Positions 15,872 to 24,366 are shown, counted from the first letter of the stretch. The stretch: 64,000 nucleotides of DNA from Glycomyces niveus (GCF_017592475.1 NZ_JAGFNP010000009.1:1-64000), one strand, 5' to 3'. Numbers and translations: made by a program. The notes: generated by a model not told the origin, from the sequence alone.

Positions 15872-18205
15872 CTACCCTCCTGCGTTCTGGGCGGGGACGG
15901 TGGGGCTGGCGCGGAAGGCGTTCGTTGCGAGGTCGATGTGGACTTGGTCTTCGGTCCCTGAGTCGAGGACGGTGTTCTGCTTCGACTCCGGGTCGACCAT
16001 GACGGTGGTGACCGGGAGGTGCTTCGCGGCGTCGGTGGAGAGCAGGGCGTCGACTTGCGCCTCGAAGGCCGAGCTGCTCGGCTTGCCTTGCACGTTCATT
16101 GACACAGTGTGGTTGGTGGCGACGTAGTTCCGGCCTCCCGCTTTCAGGCGGATGATGGCGGGCGCCGCTCCGGTCGGGCGGATCCTGTCGGCGTCGATGA
16201 TGGCGGAGAAGTGGTTGCCGATGACGGAGTTGTCGCTGCCGTTGACGGTGAGCAGGCCGAAGTCGTCGTCGAGTCCGTTGTCGACGCCGAAGAAGGGGGA
16301 CCAGGGCTCGTGGTCGCGCAGGAAGTGGTTCGAACCGACCAGGTTCTCCGAGCTCGCCTCTAGGACGACCATCCCGGGATAGAAGGAGTGCAGCCGGTTG
16401 TTGGTGACGCTCGACCTCGTGACGCCGTTGAGGCGGACGCTGCTCGCTCCGCGGGGGAAGACGTTGTTCGCGGTGATCAGCAGTCCGCCGTGGTGCTCGG
16501 CGTAGATCGAGTGGCCCTTGGGGCCGGCCCCGATGAGGTTGTCGGTGATCTTGGAGGCCTGGCCCCAGCCGCGCAGTTCGATGCAGCTGCCGCATTCGGC
16601 GATGAAGTTGTCGTGGACCGAGAGCGCGTCCGCATTGTGGACGGTGAGGGCGTGCTCGAGGTAGATGAAGCCCATGCCGTTGACGCGGAACGAGTCGTTG
16701 GCGTCCGCGACGTAGATGCCGGTCTTGCCGTTGACGTAGGTGTTCTCCGGGTGGAGCCCCGAGTCGTCCGCGGTGCCCGAGCCGTCCGAAGTGAAGTGCA
16801 GCCCGTCGATGCAGAAGTCCGCGAATTCGACCGAGCTGATCCGCGGGTTCCCGCTCCGGGCGACGTAGAAGGCCGCGCCCGCGGCCTCATCGCCGCCAGG
16901 GGGCAGGTCGACGAGGATGCGGCTGCCTCCGGGCCACAGCTCGTGCAGGTCCGGCCACTCCTCTTCGGGGACGTTGAAGCGGATGCTCGACGACGTGAAG
17001 CCGTGTCCGGCGCCCTCGATCCGCAGGAAGCCGATGTCGATCAGCACCTGCGTGCGAAGGCGGTAGTCCCCGGGAGGCATGTAGATCACGGCCCCCGGCT
17101 TGCCGCCGTCATGCTCGTCGGTCGACTTCTGCCGGCTCTTGACGTCCGCGATGATGCTGTTGAACACCTCGCCGATGTCCTCGCCCGCGTCGCCGACGGG
17201 CCACTGCGTGACGTCGTAGTAATTGGCCGACATGGAGGTTCCTCTTCGTGTCGGCGGTGTTGCGGACCGGTCGATCGCGAGTCGGCCGTCGACCCACTGG
17301 ACCGGTTGCGGGTCGGTGATCTCGCCGATCCAGTTCCCGTGCTCGTCCTCGTTGCGGAACGCCATGAAGCACCACTGGCCCGCGCGGTCCTGCACCAGCC
17401 GGCCGACATAGACGCGCTCGTCGGTGACGCGGTACGCCTCCTCCAGCGGGAACGGCCCCGTCATGGCGTCGATCGGAAAGGCCCAGACGCCGCCCACGGG
17501 GTCTGCGTCCCGGCGGCCTTGCGCCAGTTCGGGGCCGAGGCAGGAGAACAGCCCGACCGGGGTGCCGTCGACGACGGCGGTCTGGACCACCTCGACGTGC
17601 CCGAAGCCGGCGCCCGGCTCGGACAGCGGGGGCTGGACGGTCCAGTGGACCAGGTCCGGTGAGGTCGCGTGCCCGATCACGCCGCGGTCGTCGGGCGCGC
17701 CGCGGTTCGCGCGCGCGGTGGTCAGCATGTGCCAGCCGTCCTGGTCGCGGAAGACCCACGGGTCGCGCCACGCCTGGTCCGGCCACTGCCGCGTCGCGGC
17801 CGTCTCGTACCAGCGGTCGTCCGGTTCGAGGACCTGCCGGTCGGGCTCGCGGCGCCAGGTGAAGAGGTCGTCGGAGACGACCGAGCTGATCCGCTGCTCG
17901 AGCCCGCCTTCGGCGCGGCTGACCGCCGTGTAGAACATCCGCCACAGGCCGTCGTCGCCGCGGACGACGGACCCGGTCCAGGTCGCGAGGTCGTCGAACG
18001 CGGGGGAGTCGTCCGGGAGCAACGCGTCGGCGTGCTCGGTCCAGTTCGTCAGATCGGTGGAGGTCGCGTGCCCGACCGTCGCGCGCCAGTGCCGCCTGTC
18101 GGGGTCGAGGAGCGCCCGGGGCGCTTTCAGGAAGAACAGGTGGTAGCGGTCGCCGTCGTCGGCGATCCAGAAGTCCCACACCCACGATGCGGCGAGTCGA
18201 AGCAT
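15872..18205 (-). CDS. GH32-like / GH91 two-domain fructan enzyme
   Basis: 777 residues, no signal peptide, so cytoplasmic. Residues 1-315 are a five-bladed propeller of the GH32/GH68 (clan J) kind: nucleophile candidate D11 in WDFWIAD, the RDP motif with D148, acid/base candidate E205 in HVEVVQ. There is no C-terminal beta-sandwich. Residues 325-777 are a complete GH91 beta-helix (inulin fructotransferase / difructose-anhydride-III hydrolase family): YYDVTQW, MPPGDYRLRTQVLIDIGFLR, GHGFTSSSIRFNV, NFIAECGSCIELRG. The Asp/Glu pair 11 residues apart (D532, E543) matches the catalytic pair I recall for GH91. An internal ATG (M325, base 17233) has AGAGGA 6 bases upstream, so the GH91 part could also be made alone. 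It is last in the ABC-LacI operon, 3 bases after lacI. Inferred role: opening an imported difructose anhydride, then splitting the disaccharide to fructose. Confidence 0.8.
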   Translation of the reverse strand: MLRLAASWVWDFWIADDGDRYHLFFLKAPRALLDPDRRHWRATVGHATSTDLTNWTEHADALLPDDSPAFDDLATWTGSVVRGDDGLWRMFYTAVSRAEGGLEQRISSVVSDDLFTWRREPDRQVLEPDDRWYETAATRQWPDQAWRDPWVFRDQDGWHMLTTARANRGAPDDRGVIGHATSPDLVHWTVQPPLSEPGAGFGHVEVVQTAVVDGTPVGLFSCLGPELAQGRRDADPVGGVWAFPIDAMTGPFPLEEAYRVTDERVYVGRLVQDRAGQWCFMAFRNEDEHGNWIGEITDPQPVQWVDGRLAIDRSATPPTRRGTSMSANYYDVTQWPVGDAGEDIGEVFNSIIADVKSRQKSTDEHDGGKPGAVIYMPPGDYRLRTQVLIDIGFLRIEGAGHGFTSSSIRFNVPEEEWPDLHELWPGGSRILVDLPPGGDEAAGAAFYVARSGNPRISSVEFADFCIDGLHFTSDGSGTADDSGLHPENTYVNGKTGIYVADANDSFRVNGMGFIYLEHALTVHNADALSVHDNFIAECGSCIELRGWGQASKITDNLIGAGPKGHSIYAEHHGGLLITANNVFPRGASSVRLNGVTRSSVTNNRLHSFYPGMVVLEASSENLVGSNHFLRDHEPWSPFFGVDNGLDDDFGLLTVNGSDNSVIGNHFSAIIDADRIRPTGAAPAIIRLKAGGRNYVATNHTVSMNVQGKPSSSAFEAQVDALLSTDAAKHLPVTTVMVDPESKQNTVLDSGTEDQVHIDLATNAFRASPTVPAQNAGG

Positions 18206-18208
18206 GTT

Positions 18209-19258
18209 TCAGGCCTTTCGGTGCGGTTGGGGGGCGGCGACCGAGCCGCGGGTGACCAGCGGGCAGTCGAGGCGGGTCGGACCGTCGTGGGGGAGCTCGG
18301 CTTCCCCGCCGAGCAGGCGCACGAGCGTCTCGACGGCCCACTCGCCCATCTCGTAGTGCGGCAGCGCCACCGTGGTGAGGCCGGGGAAGAGGTTCGCGGC
18401 GATGAGCTCCTGGTTATCGAAGCCCACAATGGACAGATCGCGCGGGATGTCGAGGCCCAGCTCGGCCGCGGCCCGGTAGGCGCCCATCGCCATCCGGTCG
18501 TTGTAGCAGAACAAGGCGGTGGGCCGGTCGTCCCCGGCGAGCATCTCCCGCGCGAGCGCGTAGCCGGGCAGGGTCTCCGACGGCGCCTGGCGGACCAGGT
18601 GCTCGTCGATCGGGATGCCGTGCCGGTGCAGCACCTGCCGGTAGCCGATCAGGCGTTCGTGCGTGGCCGGCACGTCGTCGTCGTTGTTGAGGAAGCCGAT
18701 GCGCCGGTGACCGGCCTCGACGAGGTGGGTGACGGCGGTGACCGCGCCGCCCACCTCGTCGGGGACGACCGCGGGGACGACGCCGTCCTCGTCGGTCGCG
18801 TCGATCAGCACGGCCGGCACGCGCCGCAGATTCGCGGGCACGGATATCCGGCGGTGGTACATCGTCGCGTAGAGGACCGCCTCCACCTGCCGGTCGATCA
18901 GCGTCTGGACGTAGTCCTCGTGCGCGCTGGCGCTGGATTCGCGCTCGGCGTTGACGATGACCAGGGTCAGGTCGTGGGCGCGGGCCGCGTCCTGCGCGCC
19001 GAGGATGATCCGGCCCGCGTGCGGGGTGGTCGCGATCTCCTCGCTCAGCAGCCCGATCAGCCCGGACCGGTTGGTGCGCAGCGCACGCGCCGCCCGGTTG
19101 GGACCGTAACCGAGCTGGGCCGCCGCTTCGCGGACCCGCGCTCGCGTCTCCGCGGAGACCCGCGTGTTCGGCGTGTCGTTGAGGACGTGGGACACCGTGG
19201 TGATGGAGACGCCGGCCAGCCGGGCCACGTCTCGGATGCCGACCCCGTTCACCGCCAT
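18209..19258 (-). CDS. LacI-family transcription regulator of the fructan locus
   Basis: 349 residues. The LacI helix-turn-helix is at 6-60 (IRDVARLAGVSITTVSHVLN, VSAETRARVREAAAQLGYGPN), followed by a periplasmic-binding-protein-like sensor domain with the usual FCYNDRMAMGAYRAAAELGL and DLSIVGFDN motifs. It lies between the transporter genes and the GH32/GH91 gene in one leftward operon. Its likely sites are the four 16-bp operators at 22461-22622, which have the LacI-type symmetric core. The inducer is presumably a fructo-disaccharide or difructose anhydride (inference). Confidence 0.93.
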   Translation of the reverse strand: MAVNGVGIRDVARLAGVSITTVSHVLNDTPNTRVSAETRARVREAAAQLGYGPNRAARALRTNRSGLIGLLSEEIATTPHAGRIILGAQDAARAHDLTLVIVNAERESSASAHEDYVQTLIDRQVEAVLYATMYHRRISVPANLRRVPAVLIDATDEDGVVPAVVPDEVGGAVTAVTHLVEAGHRRIGFLNNDDDVPATHERLIGYRQVLHRHGIPIDEHLVRQAPSETLPGYALAREMLAGDDRPTALFCYNDRMAMGAYRAAAELGLDIPRDLSIVGFDNQELIAANLFPGLTTVALPHYEMGEWAVETLVRLLGGEAELPHDGPTRLDCPLVTRGSVAAPQPHRKA

Positions 19259-19295
19259 TGTGGACTCCTGCCTGCTCGCATCGGGTTGCCTCCGC

Positions 19296-20135
19296 TCATC
19301 CTTTCACGGCGCCGAGGGTGAGGCCCGCGACGATGTGGCGCTGGAGCACGAGGGTGAGCAGGATGACCGGGAGCGAGTAGACGGCGGCGAGCGCCGTCAT
19401 CGCGCCCCAGTCGAGCCCGAACTGCGTCTGGAAGTTCGCGATCACGATGGGGGTCGTCTGCGCGCGGACCGAGGTGAGCAGCAGCGCGAACAGGAACTCG
19501 TTCCATGAGGCGAGAAACGCGAAGATCGCCGTCACCGCCAGACCGCCGGACACCACCGGCAGGACGACCCGCCAGAGCGCTCCGAGCCGCGACGCCCCGT
19601 CCATCTTCGCGGCCTCCTCGATCTCGTCGGGGACGGCCTCGAAGAAGCTCGCCATGAGCCAGATCGAGAGCGGCAGCGAGATCGTCGTATGGGCGATCGC
19701 GAGGGCGAACGAGGTGTCGCCGATCCCCATAGCGCGCATCGTCTCCACCAGCGGGGCGCCGATCGCGATCGTCGGCACCATCCGGGTGACGAGCGCCGCG
19801 AGCACGAACACGCGCCCGCTCGGCGTGCGGTACCTGGTGACCGCATAGGCGGCCGGAACCGCGAGCACCAGGGAGAACAGCGTGCTGAGCACGGCCGTCA
19901 CGACACTGTTGATGAGCGCCGGGACGACGCCTTCCTTCGCCAGGGCCGCCACGTAGTTCTCCAGCGTCCACACGTTCGGCATCACCGACGGGGGCACCGC
20001 GATCGCCTCGCTCGGAGTCTTGAACGACGTGAGCAGCAGGTAGACGAACGGGAAGCCGTAGAGCACCAGGATCACGGCGAGCATGACGCCGAGGATCGCC
20101 TTCGTCGACCGGCGGCGGGTTTCGAGGCCGTTCAT
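19296..20135 (-). CDS. Carbohydrate ABC transporter permease (MalG type)
   Basis: 279 residues with six membrane helices and the MalG/binding-protein-dependent transport signature EEAAKMDGASRLGALWRVVLPV (EAA loop near 173-195), which contacts the ATPase. The start codon overlaps the stop of the other permease (ATGA), so the two are translationally coupled. No ATPase gene is in the operon, so a shared MsiK-like ATPase encoded elsewhere is expected, as in many actinobacterial sugar importers. Substrate inferred from the adjoining GH32/GH91 enzymes. Confidence 0.92.
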   Translation of the reverse strand: MNGLETRRRSTKAILGVMLAVILVLYGFPFVYLLLTSFKTPSEAIAVPPSVMPNVWTLENYVAALAKEGVVPALINSVVTAVLSTLFSLVLAVPAAYAVTRYRTPSGRVFVLAALVTRMVPTIAIGAPLVETMRAMGIGDTSFALAIAHTTISLPLSIWLMASFFEAVPDEIEEAAKMDGASRLGALWRVVLPVVSGGLAVTAIFAFLASWNEFLFALLLTSVRAQTTPIVIANFQTQFGLDWGAMTALAAVYSLPVILLTLVLQRHIVAGLTLGAVKG

Positions 20136-21019
20136 CGCGCCTCCCCCGGCCGCCAGATCGCGGTGACGGCCACCGCCGCGACGAGGAGCATGCCGATCAG
20201 GTAGATCGTGCCCATCGCGCTGGCCAGTCCGATGTCGCCGTAGCGGGTCATGGTGCGGTAGATGAGCAGGCTGAGCGTGGTCGTGCTCTCCTGCGGACCG
20301 CCGTTGGTCTGGATGAGGATGATGTCGAACGCGCGGGCCGCGTCGATGCCGCGCACGATGAGCGCGACGGCGATCACGGGTCGCAGCAGCGGGATGATCA
20401 CCCGGAACAGCATCGTGGGGAACCGCGCCCCGTCGATGCGGGCTGCCTCCAGGATCTCGCCCGGGATGGTCTGCAGGCCGGCGAAGAGCACGAGGGTGAT
20501 GAACGACGTCGTCAGCCAGATGTCCGGGAGGGCGACCGCGAAGAGCGCGATCGCCGGGTCGCTCAGCCAGCCGACCTGGCTCGGGTTGTCGAGGACGCCT
20601 GCCCGGACGAGGAGTTCGTTGACGATGCCGAAGTTGTCGATGAGCAGGAATCGCCACAGCAGGCCGGCCACGACGGGCGCGATCATGAGCGGGTACATGA
20701 AGATCGTGCGGAACACCGTCGAGCGCCGGCCCAGGGCCGCGAAGATCAGGGCGACGACGAGCCCGGCCGCGAACTCGAGCGCGACGACGACGAGCGTGTA
20801 GACGACCGTGCGGAGCGACGCGCCCTGGAACGAGGCCGAGGCGAACGCGTCGATGAAGTTCTGCAGGCCGACGTAGGCGCGCGGTCCGCCCGCGATCGGC
20901 GAGATGTCGTAGAAGGCGTTCCAGACGAACCTGATGAGCGGCCAGAGCACGAAGGCCGCGAGGAAGAGGGCTGCCGGCGCCATGAGCAGCAGGGCGAACC
21001 GGCGATCGGAGACACGCAA
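20132..21019 (-). CDS. Carbohydrate ABC transporter permease (MalF/UgpA type)
   Basis: 295 residues with six membrane helices starting RRFALLLMAPAALFLAAFVL. The EAA loop reads LEAARIDGARFPTMLFRVIIP near residues 190-212. It forms the heterodimeric channel with the following MalG-type permease, whose start it overlaps by 4 bases. The binding-protein gene lies 76 bases upstream. Substrate specificity is inferred from context as a fructan breakdown product. Confidence 0.92.
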   Translation of the reverse strand: MRVSDRRFALLLMAPAALFLAAFVLWPLIRFVWNAFYDISPIAGGPRAYVGLQNFIDAFASASFQGASLRTVVYTLVVVALEFAAGLVVALIFAALGRRSTVFRTIFMYPLMIAPVVAGLLWRFLLIDNFGIVNELLVRAGVLDNPSQVGWLSDPAIALFAVALPDIWLTTSFITLVLFAGLQTIPGEILEAARIDGARFPTMLFRVIIPLLRPVIAVALIVRGIDAARAFDIILIQTNGGPQESTTTLSLLIYRTMTRYGDIGLASAMGTIYLIGMLLVAAVAVTAIWRPGEAR

Positions 21020-21095
21020 TGTGGGAGGTCTTTCTGTCGGACGGGATGGCCGACCGCTGCGACGCGGTCGGCCACCGGTGCGGAGCGGTCGGCGG

Positions 21096-22400
21096 CTACT
21101 CGAGGATCGCCTCGATCTGCGCCTCCGCCTCCTGCAGCAGGGCGGCGTTGTCGGCGCCTGGCTCGACGGCCTTCTGCAGCATGGGCGTGAGCACGGTGTC
21201 GACGATCTCCTGCCACTGCGGCGTCGCCGGGCGGGCGCGGGTGGCCGGTGAGTTGAGCGTCTCGAGGATCGCGGGGTAGTTCTCCCTGCCGGCGACCCCC
21301 GCCTGCGACTCGAACGCCGAGATGCGCGCGACGAGGCCCAGCGACGTGTCCATCGAGAGTTCGTTGTGCTCGTACGCGAAGGCGATGAAGTCCTTCGCCA
21401 GGTCCTGCTTCGTCCCGGCTGCGGGCACCGAGAGGTACCAGGCGCCGGGCACTCCGGCGACGCCGCCCTCGCCCGCGATCATGGGGGCCGCGCCGATCTG
21501 GCCCGCGACGGGCGAGTCGGCGGGGGTCTGGGTGTAGGCGTGGCCCCAGAACCGCATCATGGCGAGCTGCCCCTGGTAGAAGAGGTTCTGCGCTCCGGCC
21601 CAGTCCAGCTGCGCCGCCCCGGCGGGGGCGTACGGGAGCAGGCTCGTGTAGTAGTCGAGCGCCTCGAGGTGCTCGGCGTCGCCGATGGTGATTTCGCCGG
21701 TCTCCGGGTCGAGGACCATGTGCTCCTCGCCCGTCTGCGAGACCGTGGCGAGCCACTCGGTCTCGACGGCGCCCTTGACATCGGTGCCGTAGAGGTCGAT
21801 CTGGCCGTCGCCGTCGGTGTCCATCGTGAAGAACTCGGCGGCGTCGCGGTACTGCTCCCAGGTCGTCGGCGGAGCGAGCGGGTAGCCGTACTGCGCCTCG
21901 AAGTCGGCCTGGTGCTGGGGGTCCTCGAACAGGTCGGTGCGGTAGTAGAGGATCTCGGAGTTGGTGAAGATCGGCATGCCGACGTACTGGCCGCCGACCT
22001 GCGCCTCGCTCACGAGGCCCGGGAACAGGTCCGCCTTCACGTCGTCGGTGAACAGGTCGTCGAGGGGCGAGACGCCCTCGGTGAACGCGCTCAGCCAGAT
22101 CGCGTCGAGAGCGGCGACGTCGAAGGAGACGCTGCCCGATCCGAGCTCGGTCTGGATGCGGTCGTAGAGGCCGTCATAGGGCAGTTCGACGAGTGTGACG
22201 GTCGTTCCCGTCTCCTGCTCGTAGAGGTCGGCGATCGGCTGCAGTTCCGCCAGTCCGCCGCCCTCGACGACGACGGTGAGTTCGTCCTCCGCGGCGGCGC
22301 CGCCCGCGCCGCAGCCGGAGAGCGCGAGCGTGCCCGCCGTCGCCAGTGCGGTTGCGAGGGAAGCGGTCCGGACACGACCGCTGGTATCGCGAAGCGTCAT
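21096..22400 (-). CDS. Extracellular sugar-binding lipoprotein
   Basis: 434 residues, family 1 solute-binding protein. The signal peptide ends in the lipobox LSGC (followed by GAGGAAAED). The mature protein has ELTVVVEGGGLAELQPIADL, ETGTTVTLVELPYDGLYDRI and GVAGVPGAWYLSVPAAGTKQ, as in ABC binding proteins for di- and oligosaccharides. It is the first gene of the leftward operon, so its promoter is next to the four operators in the divergent region. Inferred ligand: difructose anhydride or inulo-oligosaccharide. Confidence 0.92.
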   Translation of the reverse strand: MTLRDTSGRVRTASLATALATAGTLALSGCGAGGAAAEDELTVVVEGGGLAELQPIADLYEQETGTTVTLVELPYDGLYDRIQTELGSGSVSFDVAALDAIWLSAFTEGVSPLDDLFTDDVKADLFPGLVSEAQVGGQYVGMPIFTNSEILYYRTDLFEDPQHQADFEAQYGYPLAPPTTWEQYRDAAEFFTMDTDGDGQIDLYGTDVKGAVETEWLATVSQTGEEHMVLDPETGEITIGDAEHLEALDYYTSLLPYAPAGAAQLDWAGAQNLFYQGQLAMMRFWGHAYTQTPADSPVAGQIGAAPMIAGEGGVAGVPGAWYLSVPAAGTKQDLAKDFIAFAYEHNELSMDTSLGLVARISAFESQAGVAGRENYPAILETLNSPATRARPATPQWQEIVDTVLTPMLQKAVEPGADNAALLQEAEAQIEAILE

Positions 22401-22460
22401 TACTTCGACTCCGTTCTTGTAGCTGCTCTGCTACGCGTGAGGGGTCACCGTCGGGCCGGT

Positions 22461-22622
22461 GACAAAACGTTTTGACAAAACGTCTTGGCACGAGTCTGCG
22501 GCCCCGGACCGGCGACTGTCAACGCCAAACATTGAAAAAATGTCGCCAAAATCGTTTGGCGCATTGACCTGCTGCGACGGACGCCCCTAGCATCGGTCAG
22601 CACATTGCCAAATCCATTTGGC
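22461..22622. promoter_or_regulatory. Array of four LacI-type operators between divergent fructan genes
   Basis: Four 16-mers share the pattern G(A/C)CAAA(A/T)C(G/C)(T/A)TT(T/G)G(A/G)C or close to it. They are GACAAAACGTTTTGAC (22461-22476), GACAAAACGTCTTGGC (22474-22489, overlapping the first by 3), GCCAAAATCGTTTGGC (22545-22560) and GCCAAATCCATTTGGC (22607-22622). The two left copies lie 61-76 bases upstream of the binding-protein start, the right one just before the rightward start at 22644. Both directions are thus likely controlled together by the LacI regulator at 18209-19258. Confidence 0.75.
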
Positions 22623-22643
22623 TCCCAGCCCTTCCGGAGCACC

Positions 22644-22820
22644 ATGAGCCTTCCACCGACCGGCCCCACCCGCCGCACCCTCATCCTCGCTGCCGGCGCC
22701 AGCGGCATCGCGGCAGCGCTCGGCGCGCCCCGGCCCGCCCGCGCCGAACCGGGGGCGGCCCCCGCCCAGGAGGCCGCCCCCGAAGAGCGGCCGCACCGCA
22801 CGCTCCTCGGCCTGATCTAG
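22644..22820 (+). CDS. Orphan Tat signal-peptide reading frame, possibly split from the GH91 gene
   Basis: 58 residues with a Tat-like leader: TRRTLILAAGASGIAAALGA, signal peptidase site near ARA-EPGAA, then a short Pro/Ala/Glu linker ending HRTLLGLI and TAG. It has its own CCGGAG ribosome-binding site and lies directly after the last operator. No mature domain follows in this frame. The frame of the next gene (GH91, ATG 22871) is open upstream through this whole linker, so one base gained or lost in the G5/C5 runs at 22751-22785 would join the leader to the enzyme. Either it is a remnant of a once-secreted inulin fructotransferase, or the base count there is wrong. Confidence 0.5.
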   Translation: MSLPPTGPTRRTLILAAGASGIAAALGAPRPARAEPGAAPAQEAAPEERPHRTLLGLI

Positions 22821-22870
22821 CCCCTTGCCGACCCCTTACGACATCGACCTCGACGAAGCGGGAGACCACC

Positions 22871-24082
22871 ATGCCCTCGACCATCTACGACGTGACCACC
22901 TGGACGATCCCCGGCAGCCCCGGCACGACCGCGTACACCGACATCGGCGCCGTCGTGAACAGCATCATCGCCGACATCAAGGCGAACCAGCCCACCCAGG
23001 CGGCGAAGCCGGGCGCCGTCGTCTACATCCCCCCGGGCGACTACTCGCTCAAGACCCGCATCGTGATCGACATCAGCTACCTCCAGATCAAGGGGTCCGG
23101 CCACGGGTTCACCTCCTCGAGCATCCGGTACAACACCGCGAACACCGCCGACTGGTGGGAGGTCTGGCCGGGCGGCAGCCGCATCAAGGTCGAGAACACC
23201 GACGGGAACGCCGAGGCGATCCTCATCAGCCGGGGCGGCTCGCCGCGCCTGAGCTCGATCGAACTGGTCGACTTCTGCCTCGACGGGCTCTCGTTCACCC
23301 CGAACCAGAACAGCTACCGCAACGGCAAGATCGGCGTGCGCTCCACGAGCGACACCGACTCGGTGCGCATCGCGGGCATGGGCATGGTCTACCTCGAACG
23401 CGGCGTCGTCCTCACCGGCGTCGACGCGTTGCAGCTCAACGGCAACTTCATCGCCGAATGCGGCAGCTGCGTCGAACTGGTGGGCTCCGGGCAGGCCACG
23501 ATGGTCAACGACAACCACCTCGGAGCGGGCCCGGCGGGGTTCTCGTTCTTCGCCGAAGGGCACTTCGGGCTCATCGTGTCGGGCAACAACGTCTTCCCGC
23601 GCGGCAAGAGCTCGGTGCACCTGAAGAACTGCTCCGACAGCACCGTCTCGGCGAACCGCCTCCACTCGTTCTCGTCCGGCATGGTGACCCTCGAAGGCGA
23701 CTGCCGCAGCAACCTCATCGGCGCCAACCACTTCCTTCGCAACCGCGAATCGTTCGGGCCGTTCCAGGGTGTCCCGCTCACGACCGACGACCTCTTCGGC
23801 CTCGTCCACATCAACGGCAGCGGCAACACCGTCACGGGCAACCACTTCACGTACGACGTGCCCTCCGGCTCCATCACCCCTTCGGGAGCGGTGCCGACCC
23901 TCGTCCTGGTGAAGTCGGGGAGCGGCAACTACCTGGCGATGAACCACCACGTCGCGAACGTCGGCGTCCGCTCGGCCGTGCTCGACGGCAGCACGACGAA
24001 CACGAAGGTGCTCGACTCCGGGACCGCCGCCGAGTTCCAGGCGCTGAGCGGAGCGACCTACGGCTTCCGCGCGACGCCGTAG
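22871..24082 (+). CDS. GH91 family protein (inulin fructotransferase/DFA III hydrolase family)
   Basis: 403 residues forming the complete GH91 right-handed beta-helix: TIYDVTTWTI, YIPPGDYSLKTRIVIDISYL, GSGHGFTSSSIRYN, NFIAECGSCVELVGSGQA, LIGANHFLRN. GH91 enzymes either cleave inulin to difructose anhydrides or hydrolyse these. The ATG at 22871 has GGGAG close upstream; translated from here the protein has no signal peptide. The family Asp-x10-Glu pair seen in the fusion protein (D532/E543) is here Gly191/Glu202, so the Asp is missing. Activity may be lost or altered. It is the second rightward frame after the operator array, and a possible imperfect hairpin (24104-24141) follows. Confidence 0.8.
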   Translation: MPSTIYDVTTWTIPGSPGTTAYTDIGAVVNSIIADIKANQPTQAAKPGAVVYIPPGDYSLKTRIVIDISYLQIKGSGHGFTSSSIRYNTANTADWWEVWPGGSRIKVENTDGNAEAILISRGGSPRLSSIELVDFCLDGLSFTPNQNSYRNGKIGVRSTSDTDSVRIAGMGMVYLERGVVLTGVDALQLNGNFIAECGSCVELVGSGQATMVNDNHLGAGPAGFSFFAEGHFGLIVSGNNVFPRGKSSVHLKNCSDSTVSANRLHSFSSGMVTLEGDCRSNLIGANHFLRNRESFGPFQGVPLTTDDLFGLVHINGSGNTVTGNHFTYDVPSGSITPSGAVPTLVLVKSGSGNYLAMNHHVANVGVRSAVLDGSTTNTKVLDSGTAAEFQALSGATYGFRATP

Positions 24083-24103
24083 CGGCGCGCGGAGCGGCGT
24101 TCT

Positions 24104-24141
24104 GGAGCGTCCCGCCGGCAGTTTCGCCGGAGGGGCGCTCC
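24104..24141 (+). terminator. Imperfect hairpin after the GH91 gene
   Basis: GGAGCG and CGCTCC form the outer stem and a GCCGG/CCGG-rich inner part can pair. It starts 22 bases after the stop. Weak but well placed. Confidence 0.4.
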
Positions 24142-24285
24142 GGTCTCGTTCGGGCCGTGCTCGGGAACGCTTGCTTAAGCGGCACAACAGGTGTCGAGGA
24201 TCAGTGGGAGGCGCCGTGATCCGCGGGTGGTTGCAGCGGCACGCGTTATGACGGCCGACACAAGTTTCTGATGAACGTTCAAGTA

Positions 24286-24304
24286 TTAGGAAAGGCTAGC
24301 CTAA
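24286..24304 (+). promoter_or_regulatory. IdeR/DtxR iron box
   Basis: TTAGGAAAGGCTAGCCTAA is close to the 19-bp consensus TTAGGTTAGGCTAACCTAA (16 of 19 positions) bound by DtxR/IdeR repressors with ferrous iron. It lies 63 bases before the siderophore-binding lipoprotein gene, predicting repression of the importer when iron is plentiful. Confidence 0.88.
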
Positions 24305-24366
24305 TGTAGCGCGCGCAAGGCGGTCGAGAGGCCGCACTCCCCGGACCAGCCTGAAGGAACACCACC

